From Bacteroidales bacterium (GTDB taxonomy: Bacteria; Bacteroidota; Bacteroidia; Bacteroidales; ML635J-15): a DNA stretch of 5,671 nt. Location: assembly GCA_017997855.1 (NCBI GenBank), contig JAGOEF010000119.1, forward strand, positions 1-5,671, written 5' to 3'. Each line of letters starts with the position of its first letter. Position 1 is the first letter of the stretch. A program made the position numbers and the translations under genes. The notes under the pieces are model-generated. The model saw nothing but the letters and a program-made list of their open reading frames with translations. It was not told the origin of the DNA and did not search any database. Shown here piece by piece: positions 1 through 5,671 of the stretch.

Positions 1-831
1 CGCCTGTATTTTCAACACCCAGCCTACGATAACTACCCCGTAGCAGGTGTTAGCTGGAATCAGGCAATGGCTTACTGCCAATGGCGCACCGATCGTTTGA
101 ACGAGGATATTCTTATTTCGAAGAAAATACTCAAGCAAAAATCATATTATTTTTCGACGCAGGCTTTTTTAGCTGATTCGGTAAACTCAAATTATGCATG
201 TTATCTGTATCCTTCGTTCCGCTTGCCAACCGAAGCTGAATGGGAATATGCTGCCCTGGAAGTAGACCCCAAAACCAACAAACAATCGGTGTATCCCTGG
301 TGGGGGAGTGCATTGTATAATAATAAAGGACAATGGCTTGCCAATACAGGACCGATTTTCGATGCAAACGGAGTTTGTTTTAAATCGTATACCGACGATG
401 GGGCTTCGTTAACAGCTCCTGTATTGAGTTATTTCCCCAATAGTAAGGGGCTGTTTAATATGGCCGGGAATATGGCTGAGTGGGTGCTCGACGGCAGTCA
501 GTCTGCCCGTAACGATTTTGGGATTACCGCCGATGATAATTATTCTTCCGCTTTTGTTAAGGTAGCTACTTCTCTGGCTACACAAGGCGATTATATGCTC
601 GATACACTGAATCAAGCCGACAGAAATCAGGTTCAAATTATTGCAGGAGACGTACTTCACAATGCCATTACAGCAGAAAGATTCGCTCCCGCAAGGATGG
701 TGAAAGGCGGTTCATGGTGTCATTCAGCGGTATATATGTTGTCGGGAACACGATGTTTGGTTAACGAAAATCGACAGAGCTCTTGGATTGGATTCCGGGT
801 GGCGATGACAAATGTGGGGGCAGGGTATTAA
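1..831 (+). CDS. GldJ/GldK-like protein with formylglycine-generating-enzyme (FGE-sulfatase) fold, C-terminal part
   Basis: The reading frame is open from base 1 and ends at TAA 829-831, so the 5' end is outside the window; 276 residues are visible. The ATG at 67 is internal, because family sequence continues upstream of it (YPVAGVSWNQA just before, then YCQWR). Other FGE-fold hallmarks follow in order: RLPTEAEWEYAA (visible residues 74-85), YPWWG, TAPVLSYFP, GLFNMAGNMAEW, and near the end KGGSW and IGFRVAM. The stretch between YCQWR and RLPTE (DRLNE, then FSTQAFL) resembles the insert of GldJ/GldK, Bacteroidota lipoproteins tied to gliding and type IX secretion, more than a true sulfatase-maturating enzyme. 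The Cys-x4-Cys active-site pair of SUMF1-type enzymes is not seen: the segment after KGGSW has YMLSGTRC with only one cysteine nearby. A structural role is therefore more likely than catalysis. Any lipoprotein signal would be off-window. Family is confident; ortholog versus paralog of GldJ or GldK is not resolved, so no symbol is given. Confidence 0.85.
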   Translation, partial: RLYFQHPAYDNYPVAGVSWNQAMAYCQWRTDRLNEDILISKKILKQKSYYFSTQAFLADSVNSNYACYLYPSFRLPTEAEWEYAALEVDPKTNKQSVYPWWGSALYNNKGQWLANTGPIFDANGVCFKSYTDDGASLTAPVLSYFPNSKGLFNMAGNMAEWVLDGSQSARNDFGITADDNYSSAFVKVATSLATQGDYMLDTLNQADRNQVQIIAGDVLHNAITAERFAPARMVKGGSWCHSAVYMLSGTRCLVNENRQSSWIGFRVAMTNVGAGY

Positions 832-907
832 AAGGTTTTATTCGTTTTTTAAGGTTTCTGTAATTTGATTGGAGGGCGTGATAGCCATTGATGTTGTTAC
901 AAAATAA

Positions 908-939
908 TTTGTACATCCACTAAAAATAATGTATCTTTG
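908..939 (+). promoter_or_regulatory. Bacteroidota-type promoter for the AAA ATPase gene
   Basis: TTTG at 908-911 (-33 element) and TATCTTTG at 932-939 (-7 element, exact match to TAnnTTTG) are separated by 20 bases, within the usual range for the Bacteroidota primary sigma factor. Transcription would start near 945, giving a leader of about 40 bases before the ATG at 985. This suggests the ATPase gene is transcribed independently of the GldJ/K-like gene upstream. Confidence 0.7.
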
Positions 940-957
940 TTAAGGGAAATATATTAT

Positions 958-974
958 CAATTATGTGTTAATTG
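958..974 (+). repeat. Short inverted repeat in the leader of the AAA ATPase gene
   Basis: CAATTA (958-963), a 5-base spacer, and TAATTG (969-974) form a perfect 6-bp inverted repeat between the predicted transcription start and the ATG at 985. It could be a small operator or a weak hairpin near the ribosome entry site. In a spacer of about 26% GC, chance is also plausible. Confidence 0.3.
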
Positions 975-984
975 AAAAATACAA

Positions 985-2253
985 ATGAAAAAAGAACTTT
1001 TCAAAAAAATTATACGCGATAATCAGGAGTATATTCCTGCACGTTTGCCGAGAGAGTTGGAACTGCCATTGGACTCATCGAAAATAATTTCGCTTATCGG
1101 AAGCAGAAGAAGCGGAAAGACCAGCGTTTTTTATCATACAATTCATAAGCTAAGAACGTTGGTACCAGCCGAGGGTATTGTTTACATCAGTTTTGACGAT
1201 GATCGGATGTTTGATTTTACGTTGAATGATTTTCAGACTTTAATAGACGCTTATTACGAAATGTATCCTTCGAAAAAGGGCGAAATAGTGTATTACTTTT
1301 TTGATGAAATTCAAAATATCCCCAATTGGGAACTTTTTGTAAGAAGAATTTATGATACCGAAAAATGCAGGATTTTTCTCACAGGTTCTTCTTCCCGCCT
1401 GCTAACTAAAGAAATAGCAACGGGTTTGAGAGGACGAACTATAACATACACGCTCTTTCCGCTGAGTTTTACCGAGTATCTGAGTTTTAAATCTGTCAAG
1501 GCCGATATATACAGCTCTGCACAAACAGCGCTAATACGAAATGAGTTAAACAATTATCTCGAAACAGGAGGCTTCCCTGAATTGCTCCTTGAAAACGACT
1601 TAAAGGAAAAAATTCTCAGGGAATATATCGATATGATTATTTACAAAGATCTGATTGAACGCTATAATGTAAGTAATCTGTTTCTTATAAAATACCTGGT
1701 AAAGTATTGTTTTACAAACATTTCTACTTTGTTGAGCATCAACCGTGTTTACAATATTCTGACTTCGATGGGAAAAAGTGTTTCGAAAAACACATTGTAC
1801 GATTACTTCGGATATCTCGAAGATGCCATGATACTTTATCAAATACCGGTATTTTCCGATTCTGCTTCTGTTCAGCAGCGCAATTCAAAAAAAATGTACG
1901 TTGTGGATATCGGATTAAAAAAAGCAATTTCGTTTGAGGAAGACAGAGGAAAAATATTTGAAAATATTGTTTTTAATCAGCTAAAAAGAAGCTATGATGA
2001 CATTTATTATTTTAAAAACGGGCAGGAAGTCGACTTCGTATTTATGGACAAGGGCAAACCTCATCTGATAAATGTATCACGCGATATCGACAATGCCGAA
2101 ACCTATAAAAGAGAAGTGGATGGTTTATTTGCTGCTATGAAACAACTCAATTTGAAAGAAAGTTTATTAATTACAGACTATCAGGAAAAAGAGGAAATCA
2201 TTGAAGGTACAGTTATACACATTGTGCCACTTTGGAAATGGCTTATTCAGTAA
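985..2253 (+). CDS. AAA-family ATPase with DUF4143 C-terminal region (AAA_14/DUF4143)
   Basis: A 422-residue protein, a normal length for this large and often multi-copy prokaryotic family, whose cellular role is mostly unknown. The AAA_14 domain covers about residues 30-165: Walker A GSRRSGKT (39-46), Walker B YYFFDEIQ (103-110, D107/E108), sensor-1-like LTGSSS (132-137) and the conserved LRGR (148-151), followed by FPLSFTEYL. The DUF4143 part runs from GGFPE (195-199) through the LYDYFGYLEDA region (271-281) and YVVDIGL (305-311). The end resembles a PD-(D/E)XK nuclease core: E326 in FEN, then D350 in QEVDFV. The third motif reads LINVSRD (361-367), where an active enzyme would have E-x-K, so nuclease activity is doubtful while ATPase motifs look intact. 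The ATG has no Shine-Dalgarno but an A-rich upstream, normal for the phylum, and sits about 40 bases after a good promoter. The gene ends toward a strong terminator at 2395-2427. Members are often accessory genes; no partner gene is adjacent. Confidence 0.92.
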   Translation: MKKELFKKIIRDNQEYIPARLPRELELPLDSSKIISLIGSRRSGKTSVFYHTIHKLRTLVPAEGIVYISFDDDRMFDFTLNDFQTLIDAYYEMYPSKKGEIVYYFFDEIQNIPNWELFVRRIYDTEKCRIFLTGSSSRLLTKEIATGLRGRTITYTLFPLSFTEYLSFKSVKADIYSSAQTALIRNELNNYLETGGFPELLLENDLKEKILREYIDMIIYKDLIERYNVSNLFLIKYLVKYCFTNISTLLSINRVYNILTSMGKSVSKNTLYDYFGYLEDAMILYQIPVFSDSASVQQRNSKKMYVVDIGLKKAISFEEDRGKIFENIVFNQLKRSYDDIYYFKNGQEVDFVFMDKGKPHLINVSRDIDNAETYKREVDGLFAAMKQLNLKESLLITDYQEKEEIIEGTVIHIVPLWKWLIQ

Positions 2254-2394
2254 AGAATTGTGGCATTCTTGCAGCGGATTAGCCCGTGTTTTTAAATGCA
2301 ACCAGCCGGAAGGAGAATCTTGAGTTCGATCGGAAGATGTTATAACATAAGCATAATGGTTCATGAAGAATACCTAAGTATAATGTTTTAAAAC
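2254..2394. other. Non-coding spacer with a GC-rich block, possible repeat or remnant
   Basis: About 140 bases between the ATPase stop and the terminator hold no convincing gene. Bases 2254-2340 are about 46% GC by my count (40 of 87), against about 26% in the spacer before the ATPase gene and about 27% in the tail of the window, so this part does not look like ordinary spacer DNA here. A minus-strand frame stays open from 2364 through this block into the ATPase gene, but it has no family resemblance or promoter that I recognise. It may be a dispersed repeat or the remains of a lost or inserted sequence; this is inference. Confidence 0.3.
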
Positions 2395-2427
2395 AAAAAG
2401 CCGCTGACTAAATATCAGCGGCTTTTT
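2395..2427. terminator. Bidirectional intrinsic terminator between convergent genes
   Basis: A perfect 13-bp stem: AAAAAGCCGCTGA (2395-2407), a 7-base loop (2408-2414), and TCAGCGGCTTTTT (2415-2427). The GC core is flanked by A on one side and T on the other, so a terminal U-tract forms in both directions. It lies about 140 bases after the ATPase stop (+) and 23 bases after the stop of the minus-strand Tim44/TerB gene, so it fits both. Confidence 0.9.
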
Positions 2428-2449
2428 CGATTTGAACACCTCTTACAGC

Positions 2450-4264
2450 CTATGCTGCTCCGTTCAGGTATTCTTTTTTAATGTGTTCGAGAAGGGCTTT
2501 TTCCGCTGGGTCGAAATCGTTGTCGATGTTGGCTGCCTTTTCCATCAGTTTGTAAATCTTCTCGCGGTCTTTCATGTCTTCAGGCATTTTGATTGTCAGT
2601 TGATTGGTGCGTGCCAGTTCAATCATGCCCTGAATTTTATCGGTATTATAGCCCCATTTTTTTGCCAGATCGTTAGCAAATTCAACTTCTTCCTGGGTAA
2701 ATTTACCATCGGCTGCAATCATAATCAACACGTTATTGAAGGCAAAGTCGCGTACCTTATACAGGCTGTCGATTTTTCCGGGTTTAACTCCGGCAGCAAA
2801 CTTATCATAATTCTCTTTGTAGAAATTGGTGTAAGCACTCAAATCCATTACATCCGAAATAATCCACTCATACATGGTGCTGTTCACAGTGCTGCCGCAA
2901 TACGGGCAGTTCAGGTCGGTAGTATCGCTGAGTGTACCACCGCATGAGGGGCATTGGTGTGCATACAGCGAAGCTTTGGGCTGCTGTGCCTTGGCGTCGC
3001 GGCTGAGTATTACAATGCGGGTTTGAGTGGTAACCTGTGGATCTACAATCGTCAGGGTTTTATTGTCGATGCGCACGCGCTGATACGACATTTTTACCGA
3101 TACCGTGAGCTTGTTCTGATTTCCGTCGGTGAGGCCGCCAATCAGTGTCACGTCGTTCAGGAAAATACGGTTATACAGGAACGGGGTAGCGTTTTTAATC
3201 TCATTGTCGAGGCGTTCAAACAACTCGTTGCTGACAAAACGGCGCATCATTTCGGGTTTACGCAGTACCCTGGCGGTTTCTATCTGCAGGAAACCATTGC
3301 TGGTGATGTCTTCGATATGTTGAACCGAAAAATCGGGATAATCATCGGCAAGGCCGGCAACACGGTCTCCCAGATTGCGGCTCAGGTCGTGCAGTACATT
3401 GGTAGATTTGTAGTCATCAACCTGAGTAATTTCGGCAAGAACCCAGTCGTAGGCTCCACTGTTGGTGATGGTTCCGCAATAGGGACACTTGCTCACTTCG
3501 CCACCGTCGAGGGGTAATTCGCCACCGCAATTCGGACAGTTCAGCGTGTGATACATATCGCGCTCAGCGACTCCTGTTTTACGGATGAACGACCAGTACT
3601 CAACAAATTCTTCGCGGCCTCCCGATACCAGTTGTTTGTATTCTTCCGATATAAATTTATCGGTGATAACAGCATGCACAGCCACATGTACCACATCGTT
3701 TCCACCATCCTGATAGGCTTTATCGAGGTAAACTCCTTTGACTTCAATTTTAGTAATTTCGTTCCGCTGCTTCAGCATGTCCATCATCTTAAACTGAATA
3801 TTCAGCCGCTGATACATCCCATCGCTGATATAACGCCGTACTTTACCCATATTCTTGGCAGCCCATGCTTCCTGCAACTGAACGAAGGCTGTTTTCACCT
3901 TCTCGGTAAATACCGGAACATCGAGTCCGGGCAGCGATACGTTTGAAGCACCACTTTGTCCTACTTTTGCAGCCGTCGGTATTGAGTTGAGAATGGAACG
4001 TTGCTTGGCTTTTTTCTTGGCAATAAAGTATAATACGATCAGCGCAGCAATAACCACCAGATTCCAAGGGAAGGGAATCAACATGATAATGTAAAATATC
4101 AGCGCTCCGATTCCGTCACCACCGCCACCGCCACTATCGCTGCCACCACCTGCTCCACCCATACGGGCTTCGGCAATCAAAGGCAGAAAAACAGCCAAAA
4201 GTGTAAAAACGAAAAATACCAGCAATCGGCGATTGCGCAACAAAAATTGGAGGGTTTGTTTCAT
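2450..4264 (-). CDS. Membrane-anchored protein with duplicated Tim44-like domain and zinc ribbon, plus C-terminal TerB-like domain
   Basis: 604 residues from the chosen ATG. That start (4262-4264) puts MKQTLQFLLRNRR directly before a hydrophobic core ending in AEA, a classic signal peptide. An ATG 14 codons upstream (4304-4306) would add an acidic, less fitting N-terminus but cannot be excluded. A Gly-rich segment (about 35-52) and a transmembrane helix (about 53-82) follow, ending in AKKKAKQR; the positive-inside rule places the rest in the cytoplasm. Two similar units come next. The first is a Tim44-like domain (about 119-233) and a zinc ribbon (CPNC 243-246, CPYC 260-263). The second is a more divergent Tim44-like domain (about 312-427) and a zinc ribbon (CPSC 438-441, CPYC 453-456). 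Each ribbon is followed by a matching Y-D/E-W motif (YDWVLAEI, YEWIISDV). The C-terminus (about 503-600) is TerB-like, with IMIAADGKFTQEE and LAKKWG. Bacterial Tim44-like proteins are generally membrane proteins of unknown function. TerB-like domains occur well beyond tellurite resistance, and no other ter gene is here. Precise function is unknown. Confidence 0.9.
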   Translation of the reverse strand: MKQTLQFLLRNRRLLVFFVFTLLAVFLPLIAEARMGGAGGGSDSGGGGGDGIGALIFYIIMLIPFPWNLVVIAALIVLYFIAKKKAKQRSILNSIPTAAKVGQSGASNVSLPGLDVPVFTEKVKTAFVQLQEAWAAKNMGKVRRYISDGMYQRLNIQFKMMDMLKQRNEITKIEVKGVYLDKAYQDGGNDVVHVAVHAVITDKFISEEYKQLVSGGREEFVEYWSFIRKTGVAERDMYHTLNCPNCGGELPLDGGEVSKCPYCGTITNSGAYDWVLAEITQVDDYKSTNVLHDLSRNLGDRVAGLADDYPDFSVQHIEDITSNGFLQIETARVLRKPEMMRRFVSNELFERLDNEIKNATPFLYNRIFLNDVTLIGGLTDGNQNKLTVSVKMSYQRVRIDNKTLTIVDPQVTTQTRIVILSRDAKAQQPKASLYAHQCPSCGGTLSDTTDLNCPYCGSTVNSTMYEWIISDVMDLSAYTNFYKENYDKFAAGVKPGKIDSLYKVRDFAFNNVLIMIAADGKFTQEEVEFANDLAKKWGYNTDKIQGMIELARTNQLTIKMPEDMKDREKIYKLMEKAANIDNDFDPAEKALLEHIKKEYLNGAA

Positions 4265-4309
4265 GGTGCTCATTGTTTTTGGTTCATCAGTAAAAGTAGT
4301 AAACATTTT

Positions 4310-4342
4310 TTTGAATTTTTAAATCTGCTTAACTTATTTTTG
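4310..4342 (+). promoter_or_regulatory. Bacteroidota-type promoter for the YciB-Nudix gene
   Basis: TTTG at 4310-4313 and TATTTTTG at 4335-4342 (exact TAnnTTTG) are 21 bases apart. Transcription would start near 4348, about 15 bases before the ATG at 4363, with no Shine-Dalgarno in between. The -33 element lies within a few bases of the farther possible start codon of the divergent Tim44/TerB gene, so the two genes share a compact control region. No equally good promoter is visible for the minus-strand gene. Confidence 0.65.
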
Positions 4343-4362
4343 TAGCGTGTTGTGATATTGCA

Positions 4363-5469
4363 ATGAGAAAAACAGATTTATTCAGGAGTTTACTCCCCGG
4401 TTTATTGCCATTACTGGTGTTTATTGTTGCCGATGAAATTTGGGGAACCATTATTGGCATGTGGGTGGCGGTTGGTCTGGGTATAATCGAATTCACCTAT
4501 ATATATATAAGGCAACGAAAACCTGATCGCTTTGTTTTATTCGATACCTTACTTATTGTGGCCATGGGTTTGGTGTCCATCTGGCTCGAAAACGAAATCT
4601 TCTTTAGATTGAAGCCTTTTATTATAGGTATTATTTTATGCTCTATTCTAGGTATATCAGCCTTTTCAGGTAAAAATATCATGCTTTTAATGTCGCGTAG
4701 ATATCTTAAAAATGTTTCGGTAAGCCCGGTGGCCGAAAAACGCCTGCATTTTACCTTACAAATAATGTTCTGGATTTTTTTATTGCATACGCTTCTGGTT
4801 CTTTACGCAGCGTTTTACATGAACTCACAGGCTTGGGCCTTTATCAGCGGGCCACTGCTTTTTATTTTGTTTGGTGTTTTTCTCGTTTTCGAGATCGTTA
4901 AAACACGGTTTAAAACCAAAACTAATATTGTTGAAAATGCTGAATGGGTTCCGCTGGTTGATGAACACGGCAAAATTACAGGCAAGGCTACCCGCGATGC
5001 AGTGCATAATGGCAGCAAATTATTGCATCCCGTAGTGCATCTTCATGTAATCAATGGTAATATGATGCTTCTTCTTCAGAAGCGAAGTGCATCGAAATTC
5101 ATTCAGCCGGGAAAATGGGACACGGCTGTCGGGGGTCATGTCGATTTTGGTGAAGATGTTCTTAACGCTCTGCGTCGCGAAGCTGCCGAAGAGCTCCATA
5201 TCGAAAATCCTGAACCGATACCCCTGAAGTCGTATATTTGGGAAAGCGAAATCGAAAAAGAACTGGTTTTTAGTTTTGTCGAATTTCGGGATCACATTTT
5301 TTCATTCGATAAAAACGAGATAGAGGAGGTGAGGTTCTGGAGTTTTTCCGACATAAAAAACGAAATTCCGAAGGGTATTTTTACTCCGAATTTTGTGACC
5401 GAATTCGAAATTCTTCAACAAAATATTGCGATGCTGAGAAAGAAAATAGGGAAAACACCAACCCGTTAG
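4363..5469 (+). CDS. Fusion of YciB/IspZ-like (septation protein A) membrane domain with Nudix hydrolase
   Basis: 368 residues. The N-terminal half (about 1-185) is a polytopic membrane domain with hydrophobic helices near 10-23, 27-47, 60-75, 84-101, 130-152 and 156-179. Its pattern fits YciB/IspZ, the inner-membrane septation protein A family. FRSLLPGLLPLLVFIVADEIWG resembles the YciB start, FFRLKPFIIG matches the 'KWK(P)T..Y' helix region, and the last pair of helices shares LYAAF followed by a tryptophan with YciB. From about 194 a cytoplasmic Nudix domain of the IDI/YfcD-like type begins (WVPLVDEHGKITGKATR). Its Nudix box is at 258-280: G258, E264, R272-E273, E276-E277. The metal-binding glutamates are present; the usual late glycine is H279. 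The Nudix domain should hydrolyse a nucleoside-diphosphate-linked or isoprenoid-diphosphate-like substrate, but the substrate cannot be told from sequence. The gene has its own promoter and terminator, so it is probably monocistronic. There is no frameshift, so this is a true single-chain fusion. Confidence 0.88.
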   Translation: MRKTDLFRSLLPGLLPLLVFIVADEIWGTIIGMWVAVGLGIIEFTYIYIRQRKPDRFVLFDTLLIVAMGLVSIWLENEIFFRLKPFIIGIILCSILGISAFSGKNIMLLMSRRYLKNVSVSPVAEKRLHFTLQIMFWIFLLHTLLVLYAAFYMNSQAWAFISGPLLFILFGVFLVFEIVKTRFKTKTNIVENAEWVPLVDEHGKITGKATRDAVHNGSKLLHPVVHLHVINGNMMLLLQKRSASKFIQPGKWDTAVGGHVDFGEDVLNALRREAAEELHIENPEPIPLKSYIWESEIEKELVFSFVEFRDHIFSFDKNEIEEVRFWSFSDIKNEIPKGIFTPNFVTEFEILQQNIAMLRKKIGKTPTR

Positions 5470-5481
5470 AACTAATTTTTA

Positions 5482-5506
5482 GCCTGTTTTCAGGCCTCTT
5501 TTTTTT
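5482..5506 (+). terminator. Intrinsic terminator of the YciB-Nudix gene
   Basis: GCCTG (5482-5486), a TTTT loop, and CAGGC (5491-5495) form a 5-bp GC-rich stem, followed after CTC... by eight T residues (5499-5506). It lies 12 bases after the stop codon at 5467-5469. The stem is short but the placement and U-tract are good. Confidence 0.75.
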
Positions 5507-5671
5507 ACCGGAGAAAAACATCGTTCCAAACGAAATAAATCGCTACAAGCAAAGTCTGTTTTTAAATAAAAATCATAATATTTACAAATGTGAATAACGA
5601 AAGAACGATAATTTACATAATTTACAAAAGTAAACCCATGAAACTCATCAATATTTAGCATTGATATTTAC
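5507..5671. other. AT-rich intergenic tail with short repeats, no gene seen
   Basis: About 27% GC by my count, with no convincing coding frame. It holds a tandem ATAATTTAC repeat (5608-5625), a TTTAC-AAAA-GTAAA inverted repeat (5621-5634), a near-perfect ATTTACA/TGTGAAT inverted repeat (5580-5595), and ATCAAT/ATTGAT arms around 7 bases (5647-5665). These could be operator-like sites for a gene beyond the right edge. CAAAAGTA at 5625-5632 reads as a minus-strand TAnnTTTG element, but its possible -33 partner (5649-5651) is only 16 bases away and no gene follows leftward. Confidence 0.4.
5608..5634. repeat. Tandem 9-bp repeat overlapping an inverted repeat
   Basis: ATAATTTAC occurs twice head to tail (5608-5616 and 5617-5625). 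The second copy supplies the left arm of the inverted repeat TTTAC (5621-5625), AAAA, GTAAA (5630-5634). The arrangement is compatible with a transcription-factor site in an upstream region, but AT-rich DNA produces such patterns by chance. Confidence 0.4.

Noticed and set aside
2432..2947. Plus-strand open frame of 171 codons
   Set aside because: It lies antisense to the C-terminal part of the Tim44/TerB gene, overlaps the terminator side, and its translation is Phe/Val/Ile/Cys-rich with no recognisable family.
2954..3517. Plus-strand open frame of 187 codons
   Set aside because: It is antisense to the middle of the Tim44/TerB gene, where the minus strand encodes clear zinc ribbons and Tim44-like sequence. 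No promoter or family resemblance supports it.
4115..4165. CCACC-rich repetitive stretch as a microsatellite
   Set aside because: It encodes the Gly-rich segment after the signal peptide of the Tim44/TerB protein, so the repetition follows from glycine codons.
2450..4264. Tellurite-resistance function from the TerB-like domain
   Set aside because: The domain is found in many proteins unrelated to tellurite, it is only the last sixth of this protein, and no other ter genes are present.
4291..4298. Minus-strand TACTTTTA as a -7 element for the Tim44/TerB gene
   Set aside because: It matches TAnnTTTG at seven of eight positions, but no TTG lies at the right distance upstream. If it were used, it would support the start at 4264 because the farther ATG would be outside the transcript.
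5479..5661. Minus-strand open frame of 60 codons in the right-hand tail
   Set aside because: It runs through the terminator of the YciB-Nudix gene, has unconvincing composition, and only a poorly spaced candidate promoter.
1..5671. CRISPR array, tRNA or rRNA gene, transposase, integrase, or a defence system
   Set aside because: No spaced repeats, RNA-gene signatures or mobile-element genes were seen on either strand, and the single AAA_14/DUF4143 gene has no partner that would suggest a defence module.

Overview
The window looks like chromosomal DNA from a member of the Bacteroidota. Three signs agree. Both recognisable promoters have the Bacteroidota form (TTTG, about 20 bases, then TAnnTTTG). 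The visible starts lack Shine-Dalgarno sequences and have A/T-rich leaders. The first gene encodes a protein of the GldJ/GldK type, a formylglycine-generating-enzyme fold typical of this phylum. The species cannot be named from the sequence.

Layout from left to right: (1) 1-831, +: the C-terminal 276 codons of a GldJ/GldK-like protein whose start lies outside the window. (2) 832-984: an AT-rich spacer with a good promoter at 908-939 and a short inverted repeat in the leader. (3) 985-2253, +: a complete AAA ATPase of the AAA_14/DUF4143 type with intact ATPase motifs and a C-terminal PD-(D/E)XK-like segment whose catalytic lysine appears to be missing. (4) 2254-2449: a convergent spacer holding an unusually GC-rich non-coding block and a 13-bp perfect-stem terminator that can serve both flanking genes. 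(5) 2450-4264, -: a membrane-anchored protein with a signal peptide, a Gly-rich segment, a transmembrane helix, two Tim44-like domain/zinc-ribbon units and a C-terminal TerB-like domain. (6) 4265-4362: a short divergent control region. (7) 4363-5469, +: a fusion of a YciB/IspZ-like (septation protein A) membrane domain with a Nudix hydrolase. (8) 5470-5671: a terminator, then an AT-rich region with short inverted and direct repeats and no convincing gene.

The genes do not form one obvious operon. The GldJ/K-like gene and the ATPase gene point the same way, but the ATPase has its own promoter. The ATPase and Tim44/TerB genes converge on a shared terminator. The Tim44/TerB and YciB-Nudix genes diverge from one compact intergenic region and could be co-regulated; both encode envelope-associated proteins with cytoplasmic soluble domains. 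I see no CRISPR array, RNA gene, transposase, integrase or recognisable defence system. The most notable items are two unusual multidomain membrane proteins (Tim44x2-zinc ribbonx2-TerB and YciB-Nudix) and the GC-rich non-coding block after the ATPase gene.
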